Shown here: positions 10,130 through 20,463 of the stretch, in pieces
Position numbering within the stretch: position 1 is the stretch's first letter
Layout of the letters: the number at the start of each line of letters is the position of its first letter
From: Gracilaria gracilis
Taxonomy: Eukaryota; Rhodophyta; Florideophyceae; Gracilariales; Gracilariaceae
Direction: 5' to 3'
Assembly: GCA_030374805.1 (NCBI GenBank)
Contig: JARGSG010000070.1
Span: 283,748-347,747 of the forward strand
DNA: 64,000 bases
Made by a program: the position numbers and the translations under genes
The notes under the pieces: model-generated
What the model saw: only the letters and a program-made list of their open reading frames with translations
Told to the model about the DNA's origin: nothing
The model's database searches: none

Positions 10130-11662
10130 ATGTACTGCGCCCTCTCCGGAAACATACCAAAGGAACCAGTGGTTTCAGTCAAAAGCGGATATCTGTTCGA
10201 ACGCGCATTAATAGAGAAGCAGCTAGCTGTGAACGGGAACAAATGCCCTGAAACCGGTGAGCCGTTATCTGCTTCGGACTTGCTCCCAGTCAAAAATGGT
10301 GAGCATATCTCGCCCTTACCACCAGAGAAGAGTTCAATGCCACATGTGCTAGATCACGTGCGAGCTGAGTGGGATCGATTGTCCCTCGAGCTGCACACGT
10401 CACAAAAGCTACTGCATGAAACTAGACAAGAGCTTGCAACCGCATTGTACAGATGTGACGCCAGCGCTCGTGTTATTGCCAGGTTGGAAAAGGAGTGTGA
10501 CGAACTGAAGGCTTCTCGTGGAGCTGCGAATGGAGATGCGAAACGAGCTGACGACCAGGTTAATGGAACGAAAGAAGCGGAAGAACAAAGCAAAGATCAA
10601 CCGGATGGCCGGGAAGAAAATAAAGTTTCAACCAAAGAGGATAAATCTGAGCCAGGTGAGCAACTTTCTAAGGATAAAAGCGAAGGTACCGGTAGGGAGG
10701 GCGAGATTGTCACACTTCCGGCGGGAATAGTAAGTCAGGCTCAGAAGCTGGCAATGGAACTGCAGGAAACACGTAAGTCGCGAAAGAGTAGCGCCCCTAA
10801 AAGCAGTGTTATATCATCCTTCGCGGAAATCGGGCGAACAGCTGTGGATGGCACAGATGTGGAATTAAGAGCAGTGTGTGTAAATGGAGAAAAGACAATT
10901 GTTGGATGCAGCAATGGGAAGCTACATCTCGTAGAGCAGGATATGAAAGTATCATTCTCCGAGGAGGCTCATAAAGGTGGCGTATCAGCGATGTGCTGGG
11001 ATGAAAGAATTTTCACTGGCGGCAAAGATGGGGTAGTGAAGGTTTGGGATGACGATATGAAATGCAAGGCCATGTTCGATGGAAAGGGGACTGTTCAAGA
11101 CATTGAGAGGCATCCGCTGAAGAGCGTGATGTATTGCAGTCGCGGCGGTGGGTTTGAATGGCGGAACGTCGAAGATGGCGTGGTGATTGGCAGCGCAAAA
11201 GTAGACCATGACTGCGGAGCAATTCATCCAGATGGGCTTTTGTTCGCGACTGGAGGAAAGGCAGGACTGCGGATGTGGGATTTGTCGAGCCTGGAACAAG
11301 TAGCGGAACTGAAGACAGACGGCGTGACTCAGGTAGCAATGAGCGAAAAGGGGTACTACATGGTGAGCGTGGGCACAGACCAGGTGCTTGTGTGGGATTT
11401 GCGCAAACAGGCGGTGGTGGGCAGCGTGGCAATGACTGGCGCTTGCGGAGTGGCGCTGGATGAATTTGGGGAGTACGGATGCGCGACGGGTGCTGGTAGG
11501 GTGAATGTGTTTGGCGCTAAGAAAAAGGCGAAGGTGGTTGCCAGCGTCGAGACGAAGGGCGGCAGCGATGCACGGCTGGGCATCGCGTGGGGGCCGCAGT
11601 CTTCGTTCGTGGTTGTGGGCGGGGCCGATGGGGTGCTGCAAAAGTTTGGCGCAGCGGCGTGA
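10130..11662 (+). CDS. PRP19: Pre-mRNA-processing factor 19 (U-box E3 ligase, WD40)
   Basis: An intronless 510-residue frame with the full family layout. An N-terminal U-box (1-70) opens with MYCALSGNIPKEPVVSVKSGYLFER. A coiled-coil tetramerisation region follows (about 75-140), then a charged Lys/Glu linker (140-200) and a C-terminal seven-bladed WD40 propeller (about 215-510) with blades such as DERIFTGGKDGVVKVWDDD and GLLFATGGKAGLRMWDL. It is the core of the spliceosomal NineTeen complex and acts as a ubiquitin ligase in splicing activation and DNA repair, in the nucleus. Length is close to the family norm. The WD40 part is GC-richer than the N-terminal half; nothing suggests a break. Confidence 0.95.
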   Translation: MYCALSGNIPKEPVVSVKSGYLFERALIEKQLAVNGNKCPETGEPLSASDLLPVKNGEHISPLPPEKSSMPHVLDHVRAEWDRLSLELHTSQKLLHETRQELATALYRCDASARVIARLEKECDELKASRGAANGDAKRADDQVNGTKEAEEQSKDQPDGREENKVSTKEDKSEPGEQLSKDKSEGTGREGEIVTLPAGIVSQAQKLAMELQETRKSRKSSAPKSSVISSFAEIGRTAVDGTDVELRAVCVNGEKTIVGCSNGKLHLVEQDMKVSFSEEAHKGGVSAMCWDERIFTGGKDGVVKVWDDDMKCKAMFDGKGTVQDIERHPLKSVMYCSRGGGFEWRNVEDGVVIGSAKVDHDCGAIHPDGLLFATGGKAGLRMWDLSSLEQVAELKTDGVTQVAMSEKGYYMVSVGTDQVLVWDLRKQAVVGSVAMTGACGVALDEFGEYGCATGAGRVNVFGAKKKAKVVASVETKGGSDARLGIAWGPQSSFVVVGGADGVLQKFGAAA

Positions 11663-12447
11663 TGAGGCAGCTGCATTGCGTGTATCTAACTACAGTACCT
11701 TCGTAGACCGCTCCCGATGTAAAGTTTATCTACCACGCCTGGTAAAGCTTATTGTCCGTCGGCCATCATGGCAAGAAATGAATGATTCCTCTGCCGACTC
11801 GGCACATTGAACTTTTAAACGTTCGACGCGATCAAAAGCCAACACGTGAACTTTTAAACGTTCGACGCGATCAAAAGCCAACAGCCTGCGAAGTTCGTAT
11901 CATGTGACTCTTTTTCGCCCTTGGTGAGGCCGCTGTCGTACGTGGCGCGTGTCTGCTGCGCAATCGGCGGCGCAACGCTCCACCGCGCATCGTCAGCGCC
12001 GCAAGTGCGCACATGGCGCCACCGCTGCCGAACACTGCGAGCCACCGTTTGCCAATCGTGGCGCCACAAGTGTCGAAAAGACCTTCTCGAAGGTTCTCAG
12101 AACGCTGGCGTGCAAAAAAACGGCCCCGTCTCACATCGTCGGCCGCAGCTGTCCGAGTCGGATTCCGTTCACCGTAACACCACGCCCCCGCACTGCGTCG
12201 CTTCGCCACTCCCGTCGACAACTTCGCCCCTTCTTATTGCCCACCTGCTTCCCGCGTGCTTTCGTTTCGAGTGTTTTCGCTGGTTGCGCGCGCCACCGCT
12301 TCACGTTCAGCTTGCTTTCGGGTGCTGCTCTAATTGCTTCTAACTTTGTTCTGCGTTTCCCTTTCCACCTCATTGCCCCCCCTCCCCCTTCGCAACACTC
12401 TCCATTCTCAGTACTAGGCTTGTTTCTTTTGTCGTCTTCACAGCAAC
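11663..12447. other. Intergenic region with a tandem duplication; promoter of the DnaJ gene
   Basis: 785 bp without a supported gene. It contains a 39-bp tandem duplication (listed separately) and a pyrimidine-rich stretch just before the DnaJ start. Open frames of up to 192 codons on both strands here have simple-composition translations and no motif. Confidence 0.45.
11808..11883. repeat. 39-bp tandem duplication
   Basis: Two copies of a unit beginning TGAACTTTTAAACGTTCGAC start at 11808 and 11847. The first 37 bases are identical. Confidence 0.9.
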
Positions 12448-13798
12448 ATGTTCGGAGGTTTTCCAGGTATGGAGGGAATGGGCGGTATGGGCGGTATGGG
12501 CGGTATGGGCAGGCGTCGCAAAGTTGACAATGACCGCTTCTACCAACTACTGGTATGTTTGCACACCTCTCCATGTTTCTCCGAGTCAAACAGTGTCTGT
12601 CGCGGCCTTCGACTAACTCTCTAAACCCTATGTCCACCTATGTCTCACACAGGGCGTGGAGAAAGACGCCTCTCTCAGCCAGATTAAGAAGGCCTATCGA
12701 AAGCTGGCAATGACTCATCACCCTGATCGAGGAGGTGATGAGGAACGATTCAAGGAAATCACTACAGCCTTTGAGGTACTCAGCGATGAGGAAAAGCGAC
12801 AGCTGTACGATGACTACGGTGAAGAAGGCCTCCGTGAAGGTGGCGGACCCGCTGACGCTCATGATCTCTTCAGCGCCATGTTTGGTGGCGGTGCCTCAAG
12901 GGGACCGAGGAAAGGCGAACCAGTCGTCCACAGCCTTCGTGTCACACTGGAAGACCTCTACAAAGGAAAGACAAGCAAGCTCGCAATCATCCGTAACAGA
13001 GCATGCAAGACGTGTAGGGGAAGAGGCGCAAGCAGACCTGAAGCTGTAGAAACTTGTTATGTATGTCACGGCAGGGGAATTCAGGTCACCTTGAATCAAA
13101 TCGGCCCGGGTATGGTCCAACAGGTTCAAAACTCTTGCCGCAACTGCAAGGGTATGGGTCAGACAATCAATGAGAGGTTCCGATGCGAAACTTGCAGAGG
13201 TGACAAGGTTGTCAAGGAGAGAAAGGTTTTGGAAGTATATGTCGACAAGGGAATGCAACATGGTCAGAAAATCACTTTCACTGGCGAGGCCAATGCCAAC
13301 CCTGGTGCTGTCGCCGGAGATGTTATTGTTGTCCTCAAACAGGAAGAACATGATCGTTTCAATCGGAAAGAAAACAATCTCGTCTATGACGCCGAGATTG
13401 AGCTCGTCGACGCCTTGTGCGGTGTCGATTTCTATATCAAGCAGCTAGATGGTAGACTTTTGCATGTACACTCTCCCCCTGGAACTGTGATAACTCCTGG
13501 AATGGTTAAGAGTATCCCGAATGAGGGTATGCCTATCTGGAAGAATCCAATGGAACGGGGATTTATGTTTGTTAAGTTCGCCGTGAAGTTCCCGAGATAT
13601 ATATCACCGACGGAAAGCCATCGTCTTCACACCGTTTTTGGTCAGGGCACGCCATTGCCTCCTTCGGGTGATGCTGAGGTGGAAGAAGTTCAAATGATCG
13701 AATTCGACCAGGATCACGTCAAGCAGACGCAAGCGAATGGCTCGGCGTACGATGAAGATGACGAGGAGCAGCACAGAGTATCGTGTGCGCAGGGATAG
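12448..13798 (+). CDS. Type I (class A) DnaJ/Hsp40 co-chaperone, 2 exons
   Basis: Exons 12448-12552 and 12653-13798 join through a 100-bp GT-AG intron that falls within the J-domain helix I (FYQLL / GVEKDAS), giving 416 residues. Order: a Gly/Met N-terminus made by a 9-bp tandem repeat (three GGM units), J domain with HPD at 58-60, a short Gly-rich linker, four CxxC zinc-binding repeats (CKTCRGRG, CYVCHGRG, CRNCKGMG, CETCRGD), a beta-sandwich substrate domain and an acidic tail ending CAQG. It stimulates Hsp70 ATPase and delivers substrates. The terminal CAQG resembles a CaaX prenylation box (plant homologues end CAQQ), but glycine in the last position is atypical, so prenylation is uncertain. 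Confidence 0.95.
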
Positions 13799-14138
13799 CT
13801 GGGCGAACTTAGCGATTGTGTAAACCGTGCTTGATCGGTAAGACATAGAACCAACGTTTTCAGAGCGGACTCTACTGCAGAACTGCGTCTTGCATCTTGT
13901 TGAGGCTTTTATTTGAAAGTACCCCTTGCACTACTCTTGTCCGATTAGTCTTGTGAAACGCTTTTGCAGTGAGACCTTCGCTCCCTTTGTCCTGCCTTCC
14001 TTCCGAGGTTACCGTCACCCAGTCGGTTCATAATTTTTTTCACTACGAATCTATGGGTCACTACGAATCTATCGGATCTTATCATAAGGTTGGTTGCACA
14101 GTCTTTTGGGGTACTGAGTCACTCAGTCTGAGTGTACA
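13799..14138. other. Convergent intergenic region with a short tandem repeat
   Basis: 340 bp between the 3' ends of DnaJ and the plastid membrane protein gene. Around 14040-14075 the phrase CACTACGAATCTAT occurs twice in tandem. Nothing else is recognised. Confidence 0.5.
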
Positions 14139-14966
14139 TCAGGCCCGTCTACGAGAAGCGAAGTATCCTGCAGCGGCTGCAACGGCGGCATCCACAGCTG
14201 CGTTGGTCAATGCGGACGTGTCAGAGTTTACAAATCCGTTCCATGCGTAAAACAGAGAAGCCACAATGAACGCCATTGAGGAGGCCAGCAGAACCTTCTC
14301 TTTTAGATGCCTGTCGCTTCGGTTTTGCTCTTTTTTCATATCTCCTGCCATACCTTCAAGTTTTGTGAGTTCTTCCTGAATGATTTGGCGGTCGCTTTTA
14401 ACCTGGTCAAGAATGTCGAGCCTCTTTTTCTCGTACTTCTCAAGCAATAAATCAGTTTCTTCTTGAATGATTTCTGTCGCACGTTGGGCAGCTTCTTGTT
14501 GTATCCCTTTTAAATCGTCCTTCATGTTGTTCACTATATCCTTCATCTGGGCGGCTCCAGATTTGGTGATACCATCCATCACTCTTCGATCTGATTCCTG
14601 AAGGTCTCTGTTCTCGATGGGAGTCTCCTTTAAAGAACGTTCGTACATTTCTCGTATCTTCCCTTCCAGCTCCAAAGAATTCGTTGCCTCGTCTGCCTGT
14701 GCACATCGCACTATAAACGTGTTTGAGCGTACTGGTCTCACGACATTTGCACTTCTTCGATAAGAGTCTATTGAACGCAATCGTGTACTTCCAGAGCTAG
14801 ACCCAAGGAAGCTCGCCGTCGGATGAGGCAAAAAGCAGGTCCTTAATCTTAGAAAGCTCGTTTGAAACGGAGCATCGGGGTATGATATTTCGCAGGCAGT
14901 TCGAGCTCTAGAATTGGAGAAGCTCATTTTCGTGCCCGCACTGTCGGGCTTGCAATTGGGAGACAA
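14139..14966 (-). CDS. Putative plastid coiled-coil membrane protein (unknown function)
   Basis: An intronless frame of 275 residues from ATG 14966; a second ATG at 14927 would remove 13 residues and also fits. Residues 1 to about 90 are Ser/Arg/Thr/Phe-rich and acid-poor, as in a plastid transit peptide, ending near FIVRCAQADE. Residues 95-215 form a long charged helix with heptad-like spacing (for example IIQEETDLLLEKYEKKRLDIL), probably a coiled coil. Residues about 220-245 (KVLLASSMAFIVASLFYAWNGF) form one membrane span. The last 25 are Ala-rich and end in SRRRA. I recognise no named family. A thylakoid or envelope anchor is a guess from topology. Confidence 0.7.
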   Translation of the reverse strand: MSPNCKPDSAGTKMSFSNSRARTACEISYPDAPFQTSFLRLRTCFLPHPTASFLGSSSGSTRLRSIDSYRRSANVVRPVRSNTFIVRCAQADEATNSLELEGKIREMYERSLKETPIENRDLQESDRRVMDGITKSGAAQMKDIVNNMKDDLKGIQQEAAQRATEIIQEETDLLLEKYEKKRLDILDQVKSDRQIIQEELTKLEGMAGDMKKEQNRSDRHLKEKVLLASSMAFIVASLFYAWNGFVNSDTSALTNAAVDAAVAAAAGYFASRRRA

Positions 14967-15643
14967 TGGAAGGCATGTGTGAACGTTTCTACCAAGGGTA
15001 TAACTTGCGATTGATCTCCGGAAGCGATGTAACCCGCGGTGGCGCGCATGACTATCTCAGATAAGGTGAAGTTTAACGTTGGTATGATACCGTTGGTACC
15101 TGTACTGCGAAAGCTATCGCAACTCTCAGTCAGACTCTCAGTCAGTCGGAGGTTTTCGCTTTTTTGGATCAGGAATTTCAGAAACCTGGCCTCAGACCTG
15201 ATTGGGGAACCTGTCCTATCAGGTACAGTTCTCTGCGAGGAGAATTCCAGTCCCACTTTCCCAATCATCAGAACCATTGCCCGTGCCTCGAAAATCTCTT
15301 GTTAGCCAAAAATTCACACGGCTTGTAACTGGAGAACATCAACGCCCTCTCCATTCTCTGAACACCCGCAGCGGGTTTAAGCCGAATTTGAGCGGAAGGG
15401 TAGTCCTTTGCATGTCTAACCAAGCGTCACGAGGTTTCATATCATCGTCTTAGTTCGATCTTGGGTTCAATCGAGTGCGAAAGATAACAACGACGTACTC
15501 TCCACTTTCAGTGGATTCCTCTTCATCCGACATATACCTCCCAGAGCAAAGTTTCAATTGCAAATCAATTCACCAAGGTGTCCTACCGCTAATCACGACC
15601 TTCATATCTTCTATTTGACGCACAAACGAAGCTCGAAAATAAT
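14967..15643. other. Intergenic region, divergent promoters
   Basis: 677 bp between the starts of the plastid membrane protein gene and MPC2. A 13-bp phrase with CTCTCAGTCAG is tandemly repeated near 15121-15147. No gene is supported. Confidence 0.45.
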
Positions 15644-16295
15644 ATGGCAGCGGCACGACTGAGGGCCCTTTGGGATCATCCAGCCGGAATGAAAACTAGT
15701 ATGTAATAGTATTTGAGCAGTAGTGCAATCCAGAAAGAATAACTTCGGTTGTTGGGCTTCAATGATTTGTGAGGACTCGGGCGTCTGACATGGCTTTGGT
15801 ATGTACCATCTGCAGTTTTTTTCTGGGCTCCCACAATGAAGTGGGGGCTTGTTGTCGCTGGTCTTACAGACATGAAACGCCCTGTGGAAAATGTTTCACT
15901 TGCCCAATGTTCAGGTACGAACAAATATCTAGCATCCTGTCTGCGAAATCGCGTCGCATGGATTTTGGATTTTAACTTCGTGTCTTTCTCTTTCACTGCC
16001 TTGCTTTATTGTACTCAGCTCTGGCTGTCACTGGTCTAGTTTGGAGTAAGTTCGACGCAATCTCTTAATCGTGAGCACTTTTCGATAGCACTTGTTCTGA
16101 CCAATGGATCTTTCGCTAACCTGCATAACTTTTTGGTATCCAGCCCGATATAGCTTCCAAATTATCCCAATCAACTACAACCTAGCTGGAGCAAATGTCT
16201 TCGTGGCTCTGACAAATATGTATCAGCTCTATAGAGTAGCAACCCACTCCTCCAAGGATGACAAGGACGATTCTAAGCCTTCATCAACAGCCTGA
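15644..16295 (+). CDS. MPC2: Mitochondrial pyruvate carrier subunit 2, 4 exons including a 27-nt micro-exon
   Basis: Exons 15644-15698, 15816-15914, 16019-16045 and 16144-16295 join in frame (phases 1, 1, 1) to 110 residues, the normal MPC2 size. Family signatures run across the splices: LRALWDHPAG, then FFWAPTMKWGLVVAGLTDMKRP, ALAVTGLVW encoded by the 27-nt exon, and RYSFQIIPINYNLAGANVFVALTNMYQLYR. Each is continuous with known MPC2 order, which validates all three introns (117, 104, 98 bp). The protein is an inner-membrane carrier with three short hydrophobic segments. With MPC1 it imports pyruvate for the pyruvate dehydrogenase complex, whose E1-beta gene is 12 kb to the left. The C-terminal tail is Lys/Asp/Ser-rich. 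Confidence 0.92.
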
Positions 16296-16342
16296 ACTGA
16301 ACGTCATCGACAGCCTGGACGCCGATATCGTTAAGAACAACA

Positions 16343-16430
16343 GATTCTGTACAAGAGGGCTTCAGCCCTCTACTTGTCGCCAGAATAACTGATTCTCCTA
16401 CAATAAGGCTTCAGTCTCATACTTGTCGCC
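16343..16430. repeat. Imperfect ~48-bp tandem duplication downstream of MPC2
   Basis: The pattern GATTCT-(N)-GGCTTCAG-(N)-ACTTGTCGCC occurs at 16343-16381 and again at 16391-16430. The first copy contains a GGGCTTCAGCCC inverted repeat. It probably lies in the MPC2 3' UTR. Confidence 0.7.
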
Positions 16431-17021
16431 TTTTCATGAGTGACCCTTATCTCGCGAAATACGTCAAGCTTTGTGAAGTAGAACAGCAAACTCTAATAAA
16501 CTTCGCCGAAGCGTTGTCGCAAGCTTGTTTTCAACTCAATATTGCTCCCACTTCGCATTGAAATGCGGGTTAAGTTCGCTCCTTGGGTGGTGAGGAGTAA
16601 CTCTAGCTGCCTTCATTCTTTCAAGAGTGAATGGAGACTCTCCGCCCTTCAAATCGAAGTATTCTGTGCGTATGTGCTAGAACGGCATATGAGTCTTGAC
16701 GACGTTCTCATTTTCGAGTCTCGCTTGTTTGTCTTCCAAGTTCCGCATACAAATAGGTTCAATATCGTAAATCCGGCATTTGCTCTCAGGAGCGCAACAG
16801 TATACCCTCAAAGAAGGAATTCGTCAGGATTTAACGAAAAGGTGCACAACGGGACCGGGGTGATATGCTGGATTCCTCAGTCAAATTTGAGGCTCTTTCT
16901 TCCTTTTCTCACAGAACAATTGATGCAAGCATAGTGCATTCAACCAAAATCCGTCAAGCGCTGTGTATGGATGGATACTTGTGTGACAGGAAAATGAATT
17001 GGAAACGTACACCAACATAGC
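16431..17021. other. Intergenic, no gene seen
   Basis: About 590 bp between MPC2 and the small membrane protein candidate. The open frame 16542-16934 on the plus strand has no motif. Confidence 0.4.
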
Positions 17022-17232
17022 TCATTCCTGCCGCGAAAAGATCTTCTTGTTCTTCACGACCTGTTGCGCATAGTAGTATCTTTCAATTAGCTTGCTGACG
17101 TAAGATTGGAAAACACCAACAAGAATAAGCGAAGATTGAACTTACCATAACTGTCAACGGCACTATGATACCGAACAACAAAACCAAGGCGCCAATTACA
17201 TAAGAAGCCGCTGTCGGTGGCGCATATACCAT
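17022..17232 (-). CDS. Candidate 51-residue single-span membrane protein, 2 exons
   Basis: Exons (minus strand) 17232-17146 and 17090-17022 join through a 55-bp intron with a strong GTAAGT donor. The product starts MVYAPPTAASYVIGALVLLF, continues with hydrophobic residues to about 29, then a basic Tyr-rich tail (LIERYYYAQQVVKN) ending SRQE. One membrane span with a short cytosolic-type tail is evident. The acceptor is a tandem site CAG/CAAG. Only the second AG keeps the frame; the first gives a stop after four codons. The reading frame is open upstream of the chosen ATG, so an extra exon is possible. I do not recognise the family; it is supported by splice signals and membrane-protein character only. 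Confidence 0.4.
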
Positions 17233-17671
17233 CGAGAAAAGTTCGAGACAGGGCTTTTAGGCGCCAAAAAGATCTTCAGACTCGAATGTGCTTTAATGGA
17301 TGTGTATAAACCTCCAGAGAAGCCTGTTTGAGCTTGTTGCTTGGAATGCTTTGCGAGATAGAAAAAGATAGATGAGCATTGGGGACAAAGAAGATGTATT
17401 ATTGTTAGACACGTACAGTAACTTCAAGAACTGTTCTTGATGTCAAACTTGATCCCCTAAATTATACGACAGCATTAACCCAATGGTCGCGAAGTATCCT
17501 TATTTAAAGGTACACCATTAGCCCAGGAGCTCACCCCGGAGAGCTCCCTGTGAGTGGAATGCACTGACTTGTTTTACTCTTTCGCACGTCGTCGTCGCTA
17601 CGTTTATATAGCGCTCTCTCACTGTAATGCTGTTTGACTGTTCAAAAATGTGGTGCACCAAGAGTTCTATT
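17233..17671. other. Intergenic, no gene seen
   Basis: 439 bp up to the Harbinger terminal repeat. A GGAGCTC...GAGCTCC inverted repeat lies at about 17524-17549. Confidence 0.4.
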
Positions 17672-17690
17672 AGGCCTTTTTAATTAAGGA
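17672..17690 (+). repeat. Left terminal inverted repeat of Harbinger element
   Basis: Reads AGGCCTTTTTAATTAAGGA. It matches the reverse complement of 20464-20482 at all but one base. Confidence 0.75.
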
Positions 17691-17841
17691 TTTCTTCCTT
17701 ACTTTCTAAGCCTCCGAATGCAGGCCGTTTCTAATTTTCAAACTAAGCGTGGTCCCTTATTCTGCAGCCGTTTTCTCCTTATTCTGTAGTACGTTTGAAT
17801 GGTTGCCAGCTGTTTCACCACCACCGTAGAGCTCTTGCAGA

Positions 17842-19071
17842 ATGGGACTAGGAGACGAAGCTCCGGTGCCACCTCTGCTTTTTGAACAGATGCAGCAAAC
17901 CGCAAGACATACACAAACTCTGGTACAGCAGGGAGCAATATTAAACAGGACGGCGGACACAGATGAGCATCAACACGAAGTAAGTATTATTTTTTATCAT
18001 TCGAGACAAGGAAATGCAGTAACAGGATCTAAAACTCTTTATGCAATGCGCTTGTTGTCGTATGTATACAAAAATATACGCAATCAAGACCTAGATATAT
18101 ACTTGTTCAGCAAAACAGTTCATATGTCTAGAGAGACTTTCGATGAGCTCCATAAACTTGTTTCTGTAGAACCACAGCAACCAATTGACGTCCGAGGTCA
18201 GCACCTTCGTTAACCGCGTATACATCGTCGTAAGAGACTAGAAACACATAAAATGTTGTTCATGTTTCTTGACTTGTTTGGTGGCTCTCATGAAGGTGGA
18301 GTCGGTGTAGAGCGGATGGGGTATAGATATGGTGTTTCCCCGGAAACTGTTTCAAATTACTTTCGACATGTTCTGTATGCTTTCTATAAGTGCCTGGATG
18401 AACTTGAACCAAGACTAATCAAATGGCCGGACGAAGAAGAGGAGGCGCAAGTGGAAGGACTTATTCTTGGATTCTTAAAATGCGTGTTCTTTGTCGATGG
18501 CAACACGAACTGCCGTTGGAGACCCGGACAGAATTCAGAGCAGGAACCAGCTCACGAAGGATATAAAAAGGCGCATGCTTGCTCTATCTTAGTTAACTGT
18601 GATCTGTTCGGGCGTTTCATCTGAGTTGAGATATCTGAAAACGGAGCTGATAGTAACCGAAATGTGTATACATCGTCCGAAGTCTACAGAGATCCTGAGG
18701 CCTTCTTGTCTCACAGACAACACGGTATGGCTGACATGGGGTTGGGTGGGAGTGACGCGCTGGTAGTTCCATATAAACGTAACGAAAGCACCAGTTGGAT
18801 GTACCGGAGTTTGTACAATAGGTACATAAGAAAACAGAGGATGGTGAATGAGTGGGGTATAGGGTTCATCAACAACAGGTACCGTTTATTTCTAGGCAAA
18901 TGACCGTTCGAGAAAGACCTCTTCCCAATAGCGTATAACACTGCAGCGTTGCTCTGCAACTGGTTGTTCCAAGCACGAGGGTTTGCGCTACAACCGCGAG
19001 CGCGGTATGAAGGAAAACTAGTGCGCCATTCAGCCAGGGAAGATGACGAGTTACATATTCTTCTTTCCTAA
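17842..19071 (+). pseudogene. Harbinger-type DDE transposase with three in-frame stops
   Basis: One frame runs 410 codons from ATG 17842 to TAA 19071, interrupted by stops at 18211-18213, 18622-18624 and 18901-18903 and by no frameshift. The DDE_Tnp_4 nuclease fold is visible: first acidic residue in FVDGNTNCRW, second in the MADMGLGGSDALVVPY block, third in RMVNEWGIGFINNRY, then a C-terminal helix ending ALLCNWLF. The N-terminal part has a helix-turn-helix-like stretch (MGYRYGVSPETVSNYFRHVLYAF). Such enzymes cut and paste the element, usually with a second protein for DNA binding and nuclear import. The third stop falls where Trp is expected (GK-stop-PF), consistent with TGG to TGA. Confidence 0.85.
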
Positions 19072-19169
19072 ACCACTGAAGAGTCTCGTGCAGCGGCGAG
19101 CGCCAAGTCCGCAGCGATGGGAGCCGTAGGCGACCAGAGCGAAGGACTGAGACGGGACGCAGAAGCGCT

Positions 19170-20269
19170 TTATACACCACTTGAAGACTCATGGCCACTT
19201 CCTTCCACGGCAGACGAAGATGGAGCGATTTCTTCATCTTCCTTCTCTTCCTGTGTGCTAACCATGACGGTGGCAGAATCTTGAACTAACTCGGGGTCCA
19301 TGTCGAGAGGCGCAGAGGGAAGTTGGGCCGGCAGGGGCGTGGCAGGTTCCGTGACTTCAAGGTTGTTGCTTCGAGCAAACAAAGCAACGAAAATGCCAAA
19401 CTGTTCACTCTGTCGTCTCTGCAGTGATGCACTCGCGCTTGCAGCGTTTGCTATTCGCGTTCGAACACGAAGGTTCTGAACCTCTGCTGCCATCCTGCGA
19501 CGCTCTCTTGACTACGTTCGTCGTCACGACGACGTTTGTTCTTTTCAAACACTTCTTTTCGTTCTCTGTTTCGCTTTTGTTTGTCTGCTCTCGATTCGCG
19601 ATTACGCAACAAAGCCCTACCAGCACCATCGTCGGTTGTCAAGCTTCTTTTAGATGCTTCATGTCGATAGTCTAAGACAGCCTGATCCAGGACGTGCGTT
19701 GCATCGTTTTCTACCACTCTTGCGGCCGCGATTGGCCCGTCTGAAACCTCCTGGCGTTCATCGGTGTCTATCTGTATTTTCTTTGACATGTCAGAAAGGG
19801 AAGTGACTGTATGTCTCATGTTCTCACTGGTAACATGCGACATGTAATCTTTTCTCCAGTTCATGTTAAAACGCCGTTTCTCCTCCATAAGAACAGCGTC
19901 TGTCACATGGCGGTTGCCGGCACTCGTTGCTACGCGAGAGCACGTGTTTTCCAACGTCTTCTGCTTTTGCAGTGGCGCACCGTTTGCGATAAGTAAGCGT
20001 AGCACCCACTTCTTTTCTACTTTATTCATAACAAAACGAAGTGGTGGGCGTCGTGTTTGATGTGATTTTGAGCGTAAGATGGTTGCCGGCGGTTGCAACT
20101 CGACGGTGCTGTGTACCTGCGGTTCAAGCGCTGGAAGGGGTACCAAACCGGCAGCGAGATTATCAGTAGGAGATGATTCAAGCTCATCGTTTGCGTGGGC
20201 TTCGTTTGACGGTTGTGGCTCCTGTTGGGTCTCTCGTGACATCTTGTTTGGGATGGAATACATCTCCAA
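19170..20269 (-). pseudogene. Second Harbinger gene (charged accessory protein), frame-disrupted
   Basis: A 272-codon frame (20269-19451) is followed by an overlapping 107-codon frame (19493-19170) in another phase. The two together look like one gene with a single frameshift or a small intron near 19.47 kb. The product is hydrophilic. The N-terminus is Ser/Glu/Pro-rich; the middle part has a basic patch (RRPPLRFVMNKVEKKW); residues 215-260 are a long Arg/Lys/Glu helix; the C-terminal segment is acidic. Position inside the element and convergence on the transposase suggest the partner protein found in Harbinger elements, but no Myb/SANT motif is evident. Confidence 0.5.
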
Positions 20270-20463
20270 AATGTTGGGTCGCTATGTCCGCTGGAGATTG
20301 AAGGAACGGCGACATAAGCTTAAGGATTAGCAAGCAGGCGCGTCGCAGTCTCTTATTCCTTTCCTTATTTTTAAATAAGCCCTCCATTGAAGATGTTGGC
20401 TTTGGTTATTTTAACAGCGGTTGCCGTTCATCCTTATCTTATTTCAAAAATAAGCCCCATTTT

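Noticed and set aside
10985-11641. 218-codon open frame on the minus strand opposite PRP19
   Set aside because: It is antisense to the WD40 region of an intact, well-supported gene and has His/Ala/Cys-rich, motif-free translation.
11949-12527. 192-codon frame upstream of and overlapping DnaJ exon 1
   Set aside because: Composition is that of a pyrimidine-rich promoter. It overlaps the DnaJ start in another phase and has no motif.
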